A stretch of 36,800 nt of DNA from JAUHWS01 sp964571805 (GCA_964571805.1 CAZNDI010000003.1:1-36800), one strand, 5' to 3'; positions 8,657 through 17,853 are shown, numbered from the stretch's first letter. The notes: generated from the letters alone by a model not told the origin. Made by a program: numbers and translations.

Positions 8657-9541
8657 ATGGCATATAATCATGAACCCAATGAAAATGTGGAAGGACGGAA
8701 GCCTTTTGAATATGGTAAAGAAAATATAAACGAACCTTCCGGAAATGAAAATAAACCAAATCCTTTACGCGAGGCAGCTGAAATTATAAGCAGCTCAAGG
8801 GGAAGAATAGCTGATCTACTCAGAATAGATAAAGAAGGCTTGGAAAAACCTGCCGCCTTTGAAGAACGACTAATACGACTCTCTCATGGAGATGCCCGAG
8901 CCAAAAGAAGATGGTTAGAAGTCAAATATAATGAATTAAGAGCACTTTCACTCCAAGACATTAGTCTTGAAAGCTTAGAGGCCTATGCTGCTATATTTGA
9001 AAAATATCAACTTAACCCAGGTAGAGCTACTGCGGAGCATAAAGATGATATTGCTCAAAGAATACGGACAAAGGGACAAGTAAAACCTATCGAAGGAGTT
9101 CAAAATATTGGAGAACTATTAGAGTCCTTCGCGCAACTCACTGAAAATCCAGCAAGTAACCCAGGTTCTTTCTATCCCACCTTTTTTAGACTTCGGACCG
9201 AGTATATGATTGGTAGCAAGGAGGATATACCTAAGGGCAAACGAAAACGTTTAAGAGAAATTTGTTTTAAAGGCTTTGAAGTTCAATTGAAAGCCGGTGA
9301 AGCAATTAATCTAGATAAGGCATCATTGTATTTAAGGATTGCTGAAATCATAAACCCTGATCAAATGAATTCAAGCCCGTTGCCTGAATTATACGAGGTC
9401 TTAACTTTAGTAACAACACTCGAACAAATGGATGATACCAGAAGAACGCTAGCAGCTCCTTCTCTTTATACAAATGAAATTAGAAATATCAAGGCGAAAT
9501 TAGCAGTCTTGGGCAGGAATGAAAAAGGGTTGAAAGAATAA
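8657..9541 (+). CDS. Hypothetical protein, 294 aa
   Basis: I do not recognise this protein. The first ~35 residues are Asn/Glu/Pro-rich and likely disordered. The rest looks like a soluble alpha-helical protein with many Leu/Glu/Arg/Lys helices (for example LEVKYNELRALSLQDISLES) and no membrane segment, signal peptide or Cys pair. It is more AT-rich in codon use (AAT, ATA, GAA) than neighbouring miaB. It has its own promoter and no SD, and is followed by 182 bp of very AT-rich sequence. The independent promoter and long uninterrupted frame support a real, probably lineage-restricted gene. Confidence 0.7.
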   Translation: MAYNHEPNENVEGRKPFEYGKENINEPSGNENKPNPLREAAEIISSSRGRIADLLRIDKEGLEKPAAFEERLIRLSHGDARAKRRWLEVKYNELRALSLQDISLESLEAYAAIFEKYQLNPGRATAEHKDDIAQRIRTKGQVKPIEGVQNIGELLESFAQLTENPASNPGSFYPTFFRLRTEYMIGSKEDIPKGKRKRLREICFKGFEVQLKAGEAINLDKASLYLRIAEIINPDQMNSSPLPELYEVLTLVTTLEQMDDTRRTLAAPSLYTNEIRNIKAKLAVLGRNEKGLKE

Positions 9542-9723
9542 AGATTGAAAAAAACTGGAAAATTAGGTATTGAGGATTTAATAAAGTTAGAATATTTATA
9601 TAAAAATAGTGTTTTTTGGGTTAAATATTTTTAACAGTATTTAATATAATTAAAGCCACTTAATTTTATTTTTAAAGAAAAATAAGTTAAATTAAATACA
9701 GAAAAAGCTATTTATAAAAGTTA

Positions 9724-10626
9724 ATGAAATATATCACCAGAAAAGTCATCAATGAGAAAGCTTACTATTATCTTCAATATAAAGAATATTCTAAAAATTT
9801 AGGAGCTTATTTGCCCTTAAATCTTTCTCAGGAACTGATCGATTTTTTCCAAACGATTAGGGAGAAAGAAACTGAAAAAATTCTTCCTGAGATCAGGAAA
9901 AAATTTAAATATGGAAATATTGAGATCTTAGAGAAATTGCATTATTTTCATTTGGTTCTAAGGCACGATTTAGCCAAACAACAGCATGATCTTTTTTACA
10001 AAAAATTATCCATTCTTTTCACTTACCATTCCAATCGTTCCGAAGGCTCAAAAACGACAAACAAAGAAGTGGCAGCATTCAAAGAGTCAAGAATCAGAAA
10101 ACCCCGAACCAAAACAGAAAAAGAAATATTCAACTCTTTCATGGCCTTCAATCATATCCTTTCCAAAGAAATGAAATGGAATCCAAAAAACATCAAATAT
10201 ATCCATAGCCTTTTACTAGATGGCCTGGATCCAATAATTGCAGGTAAATGGAAAAACGAGAATAACATCGTCGGTCTGAATCAAATGACCAGCGACTACA
10301 AAAAAGTTCCTGAGGAAATGAAAGAGTTGATCCATTGGCTAAAAAAAGAATTTAAGAAGAAGGCTTTTTATCCGCCCGAACTTGCTTTAAAATTCTATTG
10401 TCGTTTTGAAGCCATTCATCCCTTTTTAGACGGCAATGGAAGGGTGGGGCGCCTGCTTTTGAATGCCATTCTCTATAAATTTAATTACCCACCCGTTATT
10501 TTCTTCAGTGAAAATCACCGAGAGCACTGTGCTGGAATCGAGCAAGCCCTGGAAGGACGATGGGAAAAATTTTATAAACACTTTCTAAAACAAGTTAAAA
10601 AAACCAATGCCGAGCTCTTCGCCTAA
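9724..10626 (+). CDS. Fic domain protein (class II-like AMPylator/NMP transferase)
   Basis: A 300-residue Fic-family protein. The catalytic loop IHPFLDGNGRVGR (231-243) has the invariant His232 and the Gly-Asn-Gly-Arg anion hole, so it should transfer AMP (or another NMP) to hydroxyl groups of target proteins. N-terminal to the core lies SNRSEG (103-108), which fits the (S/T)xxxE(G/N) inhibitory helix of class II Fic proteins; Glu107 would compete with the ATP gamma-phosphate. No extra DNA-binding or TPR domain is obvious, and residues 1-95 are a helical N-terminal region of unknown role. Its last 20 bp overlap the start of the glycosyltransferase gene, suggesting co-transcription. No antitoxin-like small ORF precedes it. 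Confidence 0.85.
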   Translation: MKYITRKVINEKAYYYLQYKEYSKNLGAYLPLNLSQELIDFFQTIREKETEKILPEIRKKFKYGNIEILEKLHYFHLVLRHDLAKQQHDLFYKKLSILFTYHSNRSEGSKTTNKEVAAFKESRIRKPRTKTEKEIFNSFMAFNHILSKEMKWNPKNIKYIHSLLLDGLDPIIAGKWKNENNIVGLNQMTSDYKKVPEEMKELIHWLKKEFKKKAFYPPELALKFYCRFEAIHPFLDGNGRVGRLLLNAILYKFNYPPVIFFSENHREHCAGIEQALEGRWEKFYKHFLKQVKKTNAELFA

Positions 10627-11719
10627 AATCGCCATCGTTGCAGACTGGATGACCAATTATGGAGGCGCCGAAAGCGTCATCAGTGCCTTTCATGATCTTT
10701 TTCCAGAGGCTCCCATTTATACCACCATGTATCGACCCGGAAAAATGAGGGAGTTGGGAAATTTAAAAAACATCCACACCACTTATTTGGATAAAATTCC
10801 AGGGGCCAAACATCAATGGTTGATCGGATTGATGCCCACGGCCATTGAAATGATGGATTTGAATGAATTTGACATTATTCTTTCCAGTTGTCACAGCGTG
10901 AGCAAAGGTGTTGTCACTAAGCCAAGTACGCTTCATATCAGCTACTGTCATACCCCCATGCGCTACGCCTGGGAAACCTGGGATTTTGAAAGTCGCCTTC
11001 AGAAATTTCCAAAAATTCTGCATGGAATGATTCGCAAACAGATGAAAAAAATTCAACGCTGGGATCACGCGGCAGGCCAACGGGTGGATGAATATATTGC
11101 CAATTCAAGCTATATTGGGGGCAAGATTAAAGAACACTATGGACGAAAATCGCACGTGATTTATCCCCCCGTCCACAGTGAAAAATTCATACCCATCGAA
11201 AATCCCACCGCTGATTACTATTTTTCTGTAGGACGACTCATCCCTTACAAGAAATTTGATTTACTGGTAGAAACCTTCAACGAATTGGGTCTCGCTTTAA
11301 AAATAGCAGGCACAGGCCCTGATTTAGAAAAGCTTAGGGCCATAGCTAAGCCCAATGTAGAAATTTTAGGCTATGTGGAAGATGAAAAGCTGAAAGAACT
11401 CTATGCCAACTGCAAAGGGTTTTTATTCCCTCAAATGGAAGATGCCGGCATCGTTCCGCTCGAAGCCATGGCCAGCGGACGGCCTGTGATTGCTTACAAT
11501 GAAGGAGGCAGTTTAGACACCATGATCGAGGGCAAAACAGGCTTATTTTTTGCGGAGCAAACATCCGAAAGTTTAAGAAAAGCTGTATTAGAATTTGAGC
11601 GTATGAAATTTGATTCTAAATTCATTCGAACCCATGCAGAGAAATTTGATGTCGAGATTTTTAAAACCAAAATTTTAAAATACATCGAAAAAGAGTGGGA
11701 GAAATTCAAAAAAAAGTAA
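10607..11719 (+). CDS. GT4-family glycosyltransferase
   Basis: A 370-residue GT-B fold glycosyltransferase resembling GT4 mannosyl/rhamnosyl transferases of the WbaZ type, cytoplasmic or membrane-peripheral, that build surface polysaccharide from nucleotide sugars. It starts with a Rossmann strand and the acceptor-side motif MTNYGGAESV, continues with CHTPMRYAWE, and carries the donor-side motifs YFSVGRLIPYKKFDLLVE, IAGTGPDLEKL, FLFPQMEDAGIVPLEAMA (with the E-x7-E element) and GRPVIAYNEGG. Length is typical. The ATG lies inside the 3' end of the fic gene, so translation is probably coupled. No other surface-polysaccharide genes are adjacent, so acceptor and sugar cannot be named. Confidence 0.86.
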   Translation: MPSSSPKIAIVADWMTNYGGAESVISAFHDLFPEAPIYTTMYRPGKMRELGNLKNIHTTYLDKIPGAKHQWLIGLMPTAIEMMDLNEFDIILSSCHSVSKGVVTKPSTLHISYCHTPMRYAWETWDFESRLQKFPKILHGMIRKQMKKIQRWDHAAGQRVDEYIANSSYIGGKIKEHYGRKSHVIYPPVHSEKFIPIENPTADYYFSVGRLIPYKKFDLLVETFNELGLALKIAGTGPDLEKLRAIAKPNVEILGYVEDEKLKELYANCKGFLFPQMEDAGIVPLEAMASGRPVIAYNEGGSLDTMIEGKTGLFFAEQTSESLRKAVLEFERMKFDSKFIRTHAEKFDVEIFKTKILKYIEKEWEKFKKK

Positions 11720-11752
11720 ATTTAATTCTTATATTATTAACTTGTATGTGTA

Positions 11753-11831
11753 TAACTGGTAAGTATGTAAGTGCTGATTGAATATTAAGTCGCTACTTAA
11801 ATAGTTACCAGTTACGCACTTAAATACTTAC
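11753..11831. repeat. Heptamer-phased array with interleaved inverted repeats
   Basis: Perfect 10-bp inverted repeat TAACTGGTAA (11753-11762) / TTACCAGTTA (11805-11814). Overlapping it is a second inverted pair, GTAAGTATGTAAGTGC (11759-11774) / GCACTTAAATACTTAC (11816-11831), 15 of 16 matching. The arms are in the order A-B-A'-B', so the two stems exclude each other or form a pseudoknot. The right half shows TTAC/CTTA cores at about 7-bp intervals. It ends 4 bp before the lipase start codon. Confidence 0.75.
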
Positions 11832-11835
11832 AAAA

Positions 11836-12669
11836 ATGAAAAAACTTGGCTTAGCTTTAGGAGGTGGAGGAGCAAGGGGTTGCGCTCACATTGGAGCGAT
11901 CAAAGCTTTGGAAGAGGCCAAAATTCCCATTTCGTACATTGCTGGAACAAGTATAGGAGCTTTAGTGGGAGGAATTTATGCAGCAGGTCATCTAAAAAAT
12001 TTGGAAGCGTATTTAACAAAAATCAAGTGGACTGATGTCCTCGCCCAATTAGATCCGACAGTGGTGGGTAATGGAATGTTTAAAGGAAAAAGAGTGGTTA
12101 AATTGATCAATAAATTGATTGAAGAAAAATCCTTTCAAGACTGTCAGATTCCTTTTATTTCAGTGGCCACAAATTTGTTCACAGGTCAGGAGGTGAGACT
12201 AGATGAAGGGAAACTAGCAGATGCCATTCGAGCCAGCATTAGTTTGCCGGGCATTTTAACCACGGTAGAACGGGAAGGTCTTCATTTGTTGGATGGAGGA
12301 GTGGCCAACCCACTGCCTGTGAATGTCGTCAAAGACATGGGTGCAGAAGTAGTACTGGCAGTGGATTTGAGTAAAGAATACAGTCATGAAAAAAAGACAG
12401 AAAATCAGCAAGATAAAGACGAAAAATGGCGTCTCCGCCTCGGCAATTCTAAATATCCCAACATGATCGATGTTATAGAAGGAGCCATGTTTTTGATGCA
12501 AAAAGCTGTCACCGAAAAAAAACTAGAAAAATATCCCGCTGACCTTGTCTTGAGTCTACATTTGAGCAGTGCAAGGTTATTTGACTTTCATAAAGCAAAG
12601 CTATTAATTCAAGAGGGATATGAAGCGACTAAAAAAATAATTCCTAGCCTCAAAAAAATGCTCTTGTAG
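11836..12669 (+). CDS. Patatin-like phospholipase (RssA family)
   Basis: A 277-residue patatin-domain serine hydrolase expected to cleave acyl esters of phospholipids. The oxyanion-hole motif is GGGGARG (10-16), the nucleophile elbow GTSIG contains Ser39, and the catalytic Asp is in the DGG of LLDGGVANPLP (Asp153). These are all the features of the Ser-Asp dyad of bacterial RssA/YchK-type proteins. No signal peptide is present, so it is probably cytoplasmic. The ATG is preceded by ACTTACAAAA with no SD. The heptamer-phased inverted array immediately upstream could fold in the leader. Substrate is unknown. Confidence 0.87.
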   Translation: MKKLGLALGGGGARGCAHIGAIKALEEAKIPISYIAGTSIGALVGGIYAAGHLKNLEAYLTKIKWTDVLAQLDPTVVGNGMFKGKRVVKLINKLIEEKSFQDCQIPFISVATNLFTGQEVRLDEGKLADAIRASISLPGILTTVEREGLHLLDGGVANPLPVNVVKDMGAEVVLAVDLSKEYSHEKKTENQQDKDEKWRLRLGNSKYPNMIDVIEGAMFLMQKAVTEKKLEKYPADLVLSLHLSSARLFDFHKAKLLIQEGYEATKKIIPSLKKMLL

Positions 12670-12740
12670 GCCTATCTGCTTGCAAAGAAGCCAAATTTAG
12701 CGTAGGGTGGGAATGACAAAAGATTATTAATAACTGACGC

Positions 12741-14414
12741 ATGAGTTTTACAGGGAAAAAGTGGAGGATCAAGAATGAAAAAAAAGAATTGAATTTAGTG
12801 GATAAAATGCTGGAAAATAGAGGGCTTCTCACAGAAGAGGAACGCTATTCTTTCTTCAATTATAACCTGAGTCGACTGCACGATCCTTTTTTGCTGAAAG
12901 ATATGCAAAAAGCAGTCACTCGACTCGAAGAAGCTATAAAGAAAGAGGAAAAAATCATGATTTTTGGCGATTATGATGTCGATGGCACCTCAGCGACAGC
13001 CATTTTATATGATTTTTTCAAAAAAGTCGGCGCCAACATTCATTATTGCTTGCCCAATCGGGAAGACGACGGTTATGGACTGAAAGATTATTTCATCCGA
13101 CAGTTTAAAGAAGACGGTGTAGCGGTCGTCATTACGGTGGACTGCGGCACGGCGAACGTGAAAGAAGTGGCCTTGGCCAATAAATTGGGCGTGACCATGA
13201 TTGTGACCGACCACCACGATGTCCCCAACGAACTTCCCCAAGCCTATGCCCTCATCAACCCCAGACAAAGAGATTGTAGTTATCCCAACAAACAACTGAG
13301 TGGTTCAGCCGTTGCTTATAAACTGGTCTGTGCGCTCGCCCCCCTTTATTTTGAAGCCTCTCTCGTTGAAAAATATTTGTACGATCAAATGGGCGTGGCA
13401 GTTTTAGGTTTGGTGGCGGATTGCATGGAACTGGTGGGAGAAAATCGAATTTTGACCAACAATGGACTCAAGAGCCTAGCTCAAGGGAATCACATTGGTA
13501 TCAAAGCCCTTTTGGAGGCCGGTGGAATGAATCCTCAAGACATTTCGAGCAGTACGATTGGCTTTTTTATTGGACCTCACATCAATGCCGCAGGACGTTT
13601 AGATAAAGCAGACCACGCTCTGGAATTGCTTTTGGGAGATGTGGAGAAAGTACCCATCTTGATGGAGCTGAACCTAAAACGCCGTCATATTGTGGAAAAT
13701 TTTGTGCAGGAAGCCAGTGAACAGGTCAAAAAAATGGGCGAACTCCCAGCCATCATTGTGGTTTCTAGTGAGGGATGGAATGCAGGAATTTTAGGATTGA
13801 TTGCAGGGCGACTGTGTGAAAAATTCAGCCGACCCGTGATCGCCATGCAAGAAAAAGGAGAGGAGCTGGTGGCCTCATGTAGAAGTTTAAATGATTTTGA
13901 CATCACCGCTTTTTTACGGAACGAAGCAGGTGAACTCTTTCACAATGTGGGAGGCCATATGTTGGCAGGCGGATTCAGCTTACCTAAAAAAAATAGAGAA
14001 GAACTTGAAAAAAGAATTCAAGAAAAAGCGCCTGATTATATTGATCTAAAAAAGTTTCAAGGTCATCTGGAAGTGGAGGGGGAAATTGACTGTCGTGAAG
14101 TCACGTTTTTGACCAGTGAAAAATTAAGCAAGTTTGAACCTTTCGGAAATGGCAATTTAGCTCCCACTTTATTGCTCAAGAACACTCGCATTCCTAATAT
14201 CGAACAAATGGGGAAAAGCAAGGAGCACCTTCGTTTTATGGTTGAAGGGGGAGGACAAAAATTTAACGCAATCGCCTTCCGTTTTGCGGAACATATTGAT
14301 AAAATACACCCTGATAAAAATTATGACATTGCTTTTACACTAGAGGTGAATGAGTGGAGGGGAAATAAAAGTTTGCAACTCAGAGTCGTGGATTTGAAAA
14401 TTTCGAGTAACTGA
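12741..14414 (+). CDS. recJ: Single-stranded-DNA-specific exonuclease RecJ
   Basis: A 557-residue DHH/DHHA1 nuclease with the length and motif order of RecJ, the 5'-3' ssDNA exonuclease of RecF-pathway recombination and mismatch repair. Visible metal-binding motifs are FGDYDVDGTSA (75-85: Asp77, Asp79, Asp81), ITVDCGT (131-137), TDHHDVP (156-162) and AVLGLVADCMELVGENR. The DHHA1 domain contains IGPHINAAGRLD and NVGGHMLAGGFS. A C-terminal OB-fold segment follows (FEPFGNGNLAPTLL onward). The start ATG has no SD (TAACTGACGC). It is distinct from the shorter NrnA-like DHH protein at the start of the window. Confidence 0.93.
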   Translation: MSFTGKKWRIKNEKKELNLVDKMLENRGLLTEEERYSFFNYNLSRLHDPFLLKDMQKAVTRLEEAIKKEEKIMIFGDYDVDGTSATAILYDFFKKVGANIHYCLPNREDDGYGLKDYFIRQFKEDGVAVVITVDCGTANVKEVALANKLGVTMIVTDHHDVPNELPQAYALINPRQRDCSYPNKQLSGSAVAYKLVCALAPLYFEASLVEKYLYDQMGVAVLGLVADCMELVGENRILTNNGLKSLAQGNHIGIKALLEAGGMNPQDISSSTIGFFIGPHINAAGRLDKADHALELLLGDVEKVPILMELNLKRRHIVENFVQEASEQVKKMGELPAIIVVSSEGWNAGILGLIAGRLCEKFSRPVIAMQEKGEELVASCRSLNDFDITAFLRNEAGELFHNVGGHMLAGGFSLPKKNREELEKRIQEKAPDYIDLKKFQGHLEVEGEIDCREVTFLTSEKLSKFEPFGNGNLAPTLLLKNTRIPNIEQMGKSKEHLRFMVEGGGQKFNAIAFRFAEHIDKIHPDKNYDIAFTLEVNEWRGNKSLQLRVVDLKISSN

Positions 14415-14462
14415 TGAATTATGCCTATAAAAGAATTTCCAAAGTGGCTAGAATAAAAAGTT

Positions 14463-14503
14463 CCCCTCAGTGACTAGTTCTGAGGGGTCGCGGGAAAATC
14501 CCG
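14463..14503 (+). promoter_or_regulatory. Double hairpin between recJ and carA
   Basis: Stem CCCCTCAG (14463-14470) / CTGAGGGG (14480-14487) with a 9-nt loop, followed by CGGGA (14491-14495) / TCCCG (14499-14503). No T-run follows either stem, so an ordinary intrinsic terminator is not supported. It may be a recJ 3' stabiliser or a structured carA leader. Confidence 0.45.
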
Positions 14504-14550
14504 AAAAGTAGATCAATTATATTACAAATTACATTAATAGTCAATAAAAA

Positions 14551-15657
14551 ATGCTTAAATTAATCCTCAAAGACGGCACAGAAGTAAAAGGTGAATCCTT
14601 TGGTTACGAATTAAAAAAAGGAGAAGTTATGGATGGAGAAGTGGTTTTCAACACCGCGATGGTGGGCTATCCTGAAACGTTTACAGACCCCAGTTATGCG
14701 GGGCAGATTTTGGTGCTCACCTTTCCCATGATTGGGAATTATGGAGTGACGGAAGAAATCGACGAAAATGGACTGAGTAAACATTTTGAAAGCACAAAAA
14801 TCCATTTGCGAGGCATTGTAGTGAGTGAAGAATCTGAAGAAAATTCTCATTGGGAATCCAAACAAAAACTGTCTGATTTTTTGAAGAAACATAAAATCCC
14901 CGCCCTCAAAGGAGTAGATACACGAGCTTTGACACAAAAACTACGTGAACATGGGGTGATGTTGGGAAAAATAGCGGATGAATCGGTAAAATTCAGCAAA
15001 AGAATGGAATTTGAGGATCCAAACAAAGTGAATCTCGTGGCCGAAGTTTCACCCGAAGAAAAAACAATTCTCAAGGCAAAAGGAAAAGAAAAGGCAAGGG
15101 TGGCTCTGTTGGACTGCGGTATCAAACACAACATCATTCGGGCGTTTTTAGACCGCGGAGTGACCGTGATTCGACTTCCTTGGGACTATGACTTGTCTAA
15201 GTTGGAAGAAAAATACGATGGCGTTTTTGTTTCAAATGGCCCGGGTGATCCTCAAGTGGCGGATAAAACAATTGCAAGCATGAAGTGGGCGATGAAAGAA
15301 AATAAAGTGGTCTTTGGAATTTGTTTGGGATCTCAGTTGATGGGATTAGCCGTGGGAGCAAAAACCTACAAGTTAAAATATGGACACCGCAGCGCCAACC
15401 AACCTTGTATAGATATCGTCAATAATAAGGGAGAACGATGTTACATCACCTCGCAGAATCATGGCTTCGCAGTCGATGAGAAAACTCTGCCGAAAGATTG
15501 GATCGTGTGGTTCAAAAATGCCAATGATGGAACCGTGGAAGGGATAAGGCATAAAACTAAACCTTGGTTTTCGGTTCAATTTCACCCCGAAGCCAGCCCA
15601 GGACCCGAGGATGCGGCCTTTTTATTTGATGAGTTTATTGGGTTGATGGCCAAATAG
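14551..15657 (+). CDS. carA: Carbamoyl-phosphate synthase small subunit
   Basis: A 368-residue glutaminase subunit that releases ammonia from glutamine for carbamoyl phosphate, feeding pyrimidine and arginine synthesis. The CarA-specific N-terminal domain is clear (VVFNTAMVGYPETFTDPSYAGQI, about 31-53, and RALTQKLREHG). The class-I glutamine amidotransferase domain has SNGPGDP (228-234), the nucleophile Cys258 in GICLGSQLMG and the His345/Glu347 pair in QFHPEASPGP. The residue after CLG is Ser where many CarA proteins have His. Length is normal. The large subunit gene carB does not follow; the next gene is on the other strand, so carB must lie elsewhere or be missing. Confidence 0.93.
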   Translation: MLKLILKDGTEVKGESFGYELKKGEVMDGEVVFNTAMVGYPETFTDPSYAGQILVLTFPMIGNYGVTEEIDENGLSKHFESTKIHLRGIVVSEESEENSHWESKQKLSDFLKKHKIPALKGVDTRALTQKLREHGVMLGKIADESVKFSKRMEFEDPNKVNLVAEVSPEEKTILKAKGKEKARVALLDCGIKHNIIRAFLDRGVTVIRLPWDYDLSKLEEKYDGVFVSNGPGDPQVADKTIASMKWAMKENKVVFGICLGSQLMGLAVGAKTYKLKYGHRSANQPCIDIVNNKGERCYITSQNHGFAVDEKTLPKDWIVWFKNANDGTVEGIRHKTKPWFSVQFHPEASPGPEDAAFLFDEFIGLMAK

Positions 15658-15686
15658 CAAATAGACTCTCCCTCTAAAGACATGTT

Positions 15687-17618
15687 CTAATCCAAAGGAA
15701 TTTCTATTTTGGGCCATCTTCTCATCCTCTCCATCTCCTTTTCTGTTTCAAAGGCAGTGACAAGGCAAGCTATATCTTCGCCTTTGAACAACTCACGCCA
15801 ATTATAATGTTCTTCCATTAACCATATAATAAAGCCATCTCTTGAAGTTTCATGCAAGATTTTGCCTAAAAATTCGTCTGAGATGTCATAGTTTAGAAAT
15901 TCTTCAAGATAATATCCTACTTCAGCAAGTCGCGCTGACTGGAGGTTGTTTATTTGACTAAGCAAACCATCCCGAGAAGAAGGCCATTTACTGCAAAGGA
16001 GAAAAATCGCCTCATCCGTATTCTCTTGTTGTAAAAATTCACTAAACCGCTTAAAAACAGCAGAACGAATTAAAAAAACTTCATCACCATGTGGTATGGA
16101 GAGGAGATAATTCGGACCTTCAGAATTCATTATAGATCGATCTCTCAGACTTATAAGAGGTACTGCCTCTGATTCATTAGTCCTAGCACGGCTTAATTCA
16201 TCAGTTAATTTTCTAGCCTCAGGGCGTAATGCTTCACAAAATGCTTCCAATCTACGATGTGGTTCAACATTAGAACCACGCTTTATAAATAAATTTTGAT
16301 AGGAGCATTGCCAAAGAGCATATTGTAGATCTGGAGAATCAGCTATTCTTAACCCCTCACTACCTTTTATAGCCTCTCTCAATAAAGTTAAAACTTCACA
16401 GTAATTTGTTGTATCGTCTGTCGCTCTTTGTTTTTCATAAATTCCCAATAGCTGTTCAATTTCGATTAAAATGGTTTTCCTTTCAGATTCAGTAAGCGGC
16501 GCACCCAAAGCTATATCAAGCATATGATCTAAACCACCGTAAGCTTCAATTTGTTCATCTGTTAAGCGTCCTAATTCTTGGACTATAGAAGTATTATTTT
16601 CAGATTCAGATAAATCCCTCAAAACACTCAAGCGCCTCCCACCAATTTCTGCAATACGAACAGGAGGAAAATTGCTTTCGGCAAGATCTTGGAAAACATC
16701 TCCTCTATAAGCATCTTTAGTAGTCACGTAACCAAACATACTATCAATATCATCCAAAGCCCCAAATTGTTCCTCCCTTAATTGAGCAATACTACACAGT
16801 GGTCTAGAAAAAACACGATTATCACCCTTTTCCAATTTTCTTTTTTCATAAGCTTCTCCGATTTTTGACCACTTCTCAGGAGTCATGCCTTGAATCATTA
16901 TCATAATTTCTTCAGCAGTGGCGCTATTAAAATTAATTATTGGAAGAATAGAAAGCGGAATTTCTAATTGACTCAAGGCTTCAAGAACCTCAGCACTTTC
17001 GCGGTTTTTCAGATGAAAATGCCAAGAATAATTTAATAATTCCATGACCTCATCCTTTATTTTTGCAGCCGCAATCAAAAGAACGCAACCGGCCTTGCTA
17101 ATATCTTCACCTTCTTCTTTAAAAGCATTCATAATAACAGCCAACTGTCGAATTGATAAAGCTCTGAATGCCTCTAACCATTGAGCATCAAAATCTAGAG
17201 GATTTTTGGAACTTAAAACAGCTTTTAAGTGCTCTGGCGGTAAAGTATTCATAGCGTTAGCCTCGCGTGGCTCCAAATTTTCTATACCTCTTAAAGCCAA
17301 TAAATCCCCATCAAATCCGCTTTGCACTCGGGCTCGCAATCGATCAATCACAACAGTCGGAGCTTCTCCGCAAGGTAGATAAATCCGTTCATCGGTTAAA
17401 AGAATTTTACCTTCGCTCACAAGACGATCGTAATGGCTCAAGTAAATTTTTAGCTGATTGTTATTCCTCAAAAGATTCCTTCTGGTGGGAGCAGGTTCAC
17501 TAATTTCAGAAGCAATAAAAGCAATCAAATCATCGGTAAGTTGTCTTATTGATCCTTGTAGTTGGTCCACGTGACTATCTTCTTTGGCTTGGTAAGCTTC
17601 AAAACGAAATGGAGTCAT
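15687..17618 (-). CDS. Hypothetical protein, 643 aa
   Basis: I do not recognise this large protein. It is predicted soluble and mostly alpha-helical, with recurring Leu-rich helices and acidic stretches and no signal peptide, membrane helix, P-loop, zinc site or known catalytic motif that I can see. Helical segments such as LRALSIRQLAVIMNAF, ALSQLEIPLSIL and GLDHMLDIALG could be solenoid-like, but no clear period was found. Codon use is more AT-rich than in carA or recJ. It is divergently transcribed from the HTH/coiled-coil membrane protein gene; a perfect 8-bp-arm palindrome lies between them and overlaps its own -35 box. Confidence 0.75.
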   Translation of the reverse strand: MTPFRFEAYQAKEDSHVDQLQGSIRQLTDDLIAFIASEISEPAPTRRNLLRNNNQLKIYLSHYDRLVSEGKILLTDERIYLPCGEAPTVVIDRLRARVQSGFDGDLLALRGIENLEPREANAMNTLPPEHLKAVLSSKNPLDFDAQWLEAFRALSIRQLAVIMNAFKEEGEDISKAGCVLLIAAAKIKDEVMELLNYSWHFHLKNRESAEVLEALSQLEIPLSILPIINFNSATAEEIMIMIQGMTPEKWSKIGEAYEKRKLEKGDNRVFSRPLCSIAQLREEQFGALDDIDSMFGYVTTKDAYRGDVFQDLAESNFPPVRIAEIGGRRLSVLRDLSESENNTSIVQELGRLTDEQIEAYGGLDHMLDIALGAPLTESERKTILIEIEQLLGIYEKQRATDDTTNYCEVLTLLREAIKGSEGLRIADSPDLQYALWQCSYQNLFIKRGSNVEPHRRLEAFCEALRPEARKLTDELSRARTNESEAVPLISLRDRSIMNSEGPNYLLSIPHGDEVFLIRSAVFKRFSEFLQQENTDEAIFLLCSKWPSSRDGLLSQINNLQSARLAEVGYYLEEFLNYDISDEFLGKILHETSRDGFIIWLMEEHYNWRELFKGEDIACLVTAFETEKEMERMRRWPKIEIPLD

Positions 17619-17646
17619 AACAATTTTATAATTTATATAGTGTTAT

Positions 17647-17676
17647 CTTATAACATAAAAAGTATAATATTGACAA
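17647..17676 (-). promoter_or_regulatory. Promoter of the 643-aa unknown gene
   Basis: Minus-strand TTGTCA (17671-17676), 18-bp spacer, TATAAG (17647-17652), placing the start near 17640 and the ATG about 22 nt below. Confidence 0.5.
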
Positions 17677-17692
17677 TAGTAAAATACTATTG
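17674..17692. promoter_or_regulatory. Operator-like palindrome
   Basis: Perfect inverted repeat CAATAGTA-AAA-TACTATTG (8-bp arms, 3-bp centre) overlapping the -35 box of the 643-aa gene and lying about 70 bp upstream of the divergent promoter. The neighbouring HTH protein is the obvious candidate to bind it; this is inference. Confidence 0.5.
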
Positions 17693-17763
17693 CTAACTTT
17701 TCCTCCGATTCAATATAAAAATGGATTTCAGCTCATTTGAATTCAAGACAATTCGGAATTTTG

Positions 17764-17792
17764 TTGACGCCTTTTTGGACAAAGCTTATACT
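17764..17792 (+). promoter_or_regulatory. Promoter of the HTH/membrane-anchored gene
   Basis: TTGACG (17764-17769), 17-bp spacer, TATACT (17787-17792), giving a start near 17800 and a leader of about 54 nt. It lies inside the overlapping open frame that begins at 17721, which argues against that frame being a gene. Confidence 0.65.
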
Positions 17793-17853
17793 CACGTTGT
17801 TAAGTTCAACATGGCAAAACCCTCCGGTTTATCTCAAAAACAAATAAAAAATT

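Noticed and set aside
9542..9723. Terminator or small gene between the 294-aa gene and fic
   Set aside because: Very AT-rich with only a weak 8-bp A/T stem (TTATTTTT/AAAAATAA); neither a frame nor a reliable terminator can be supported.
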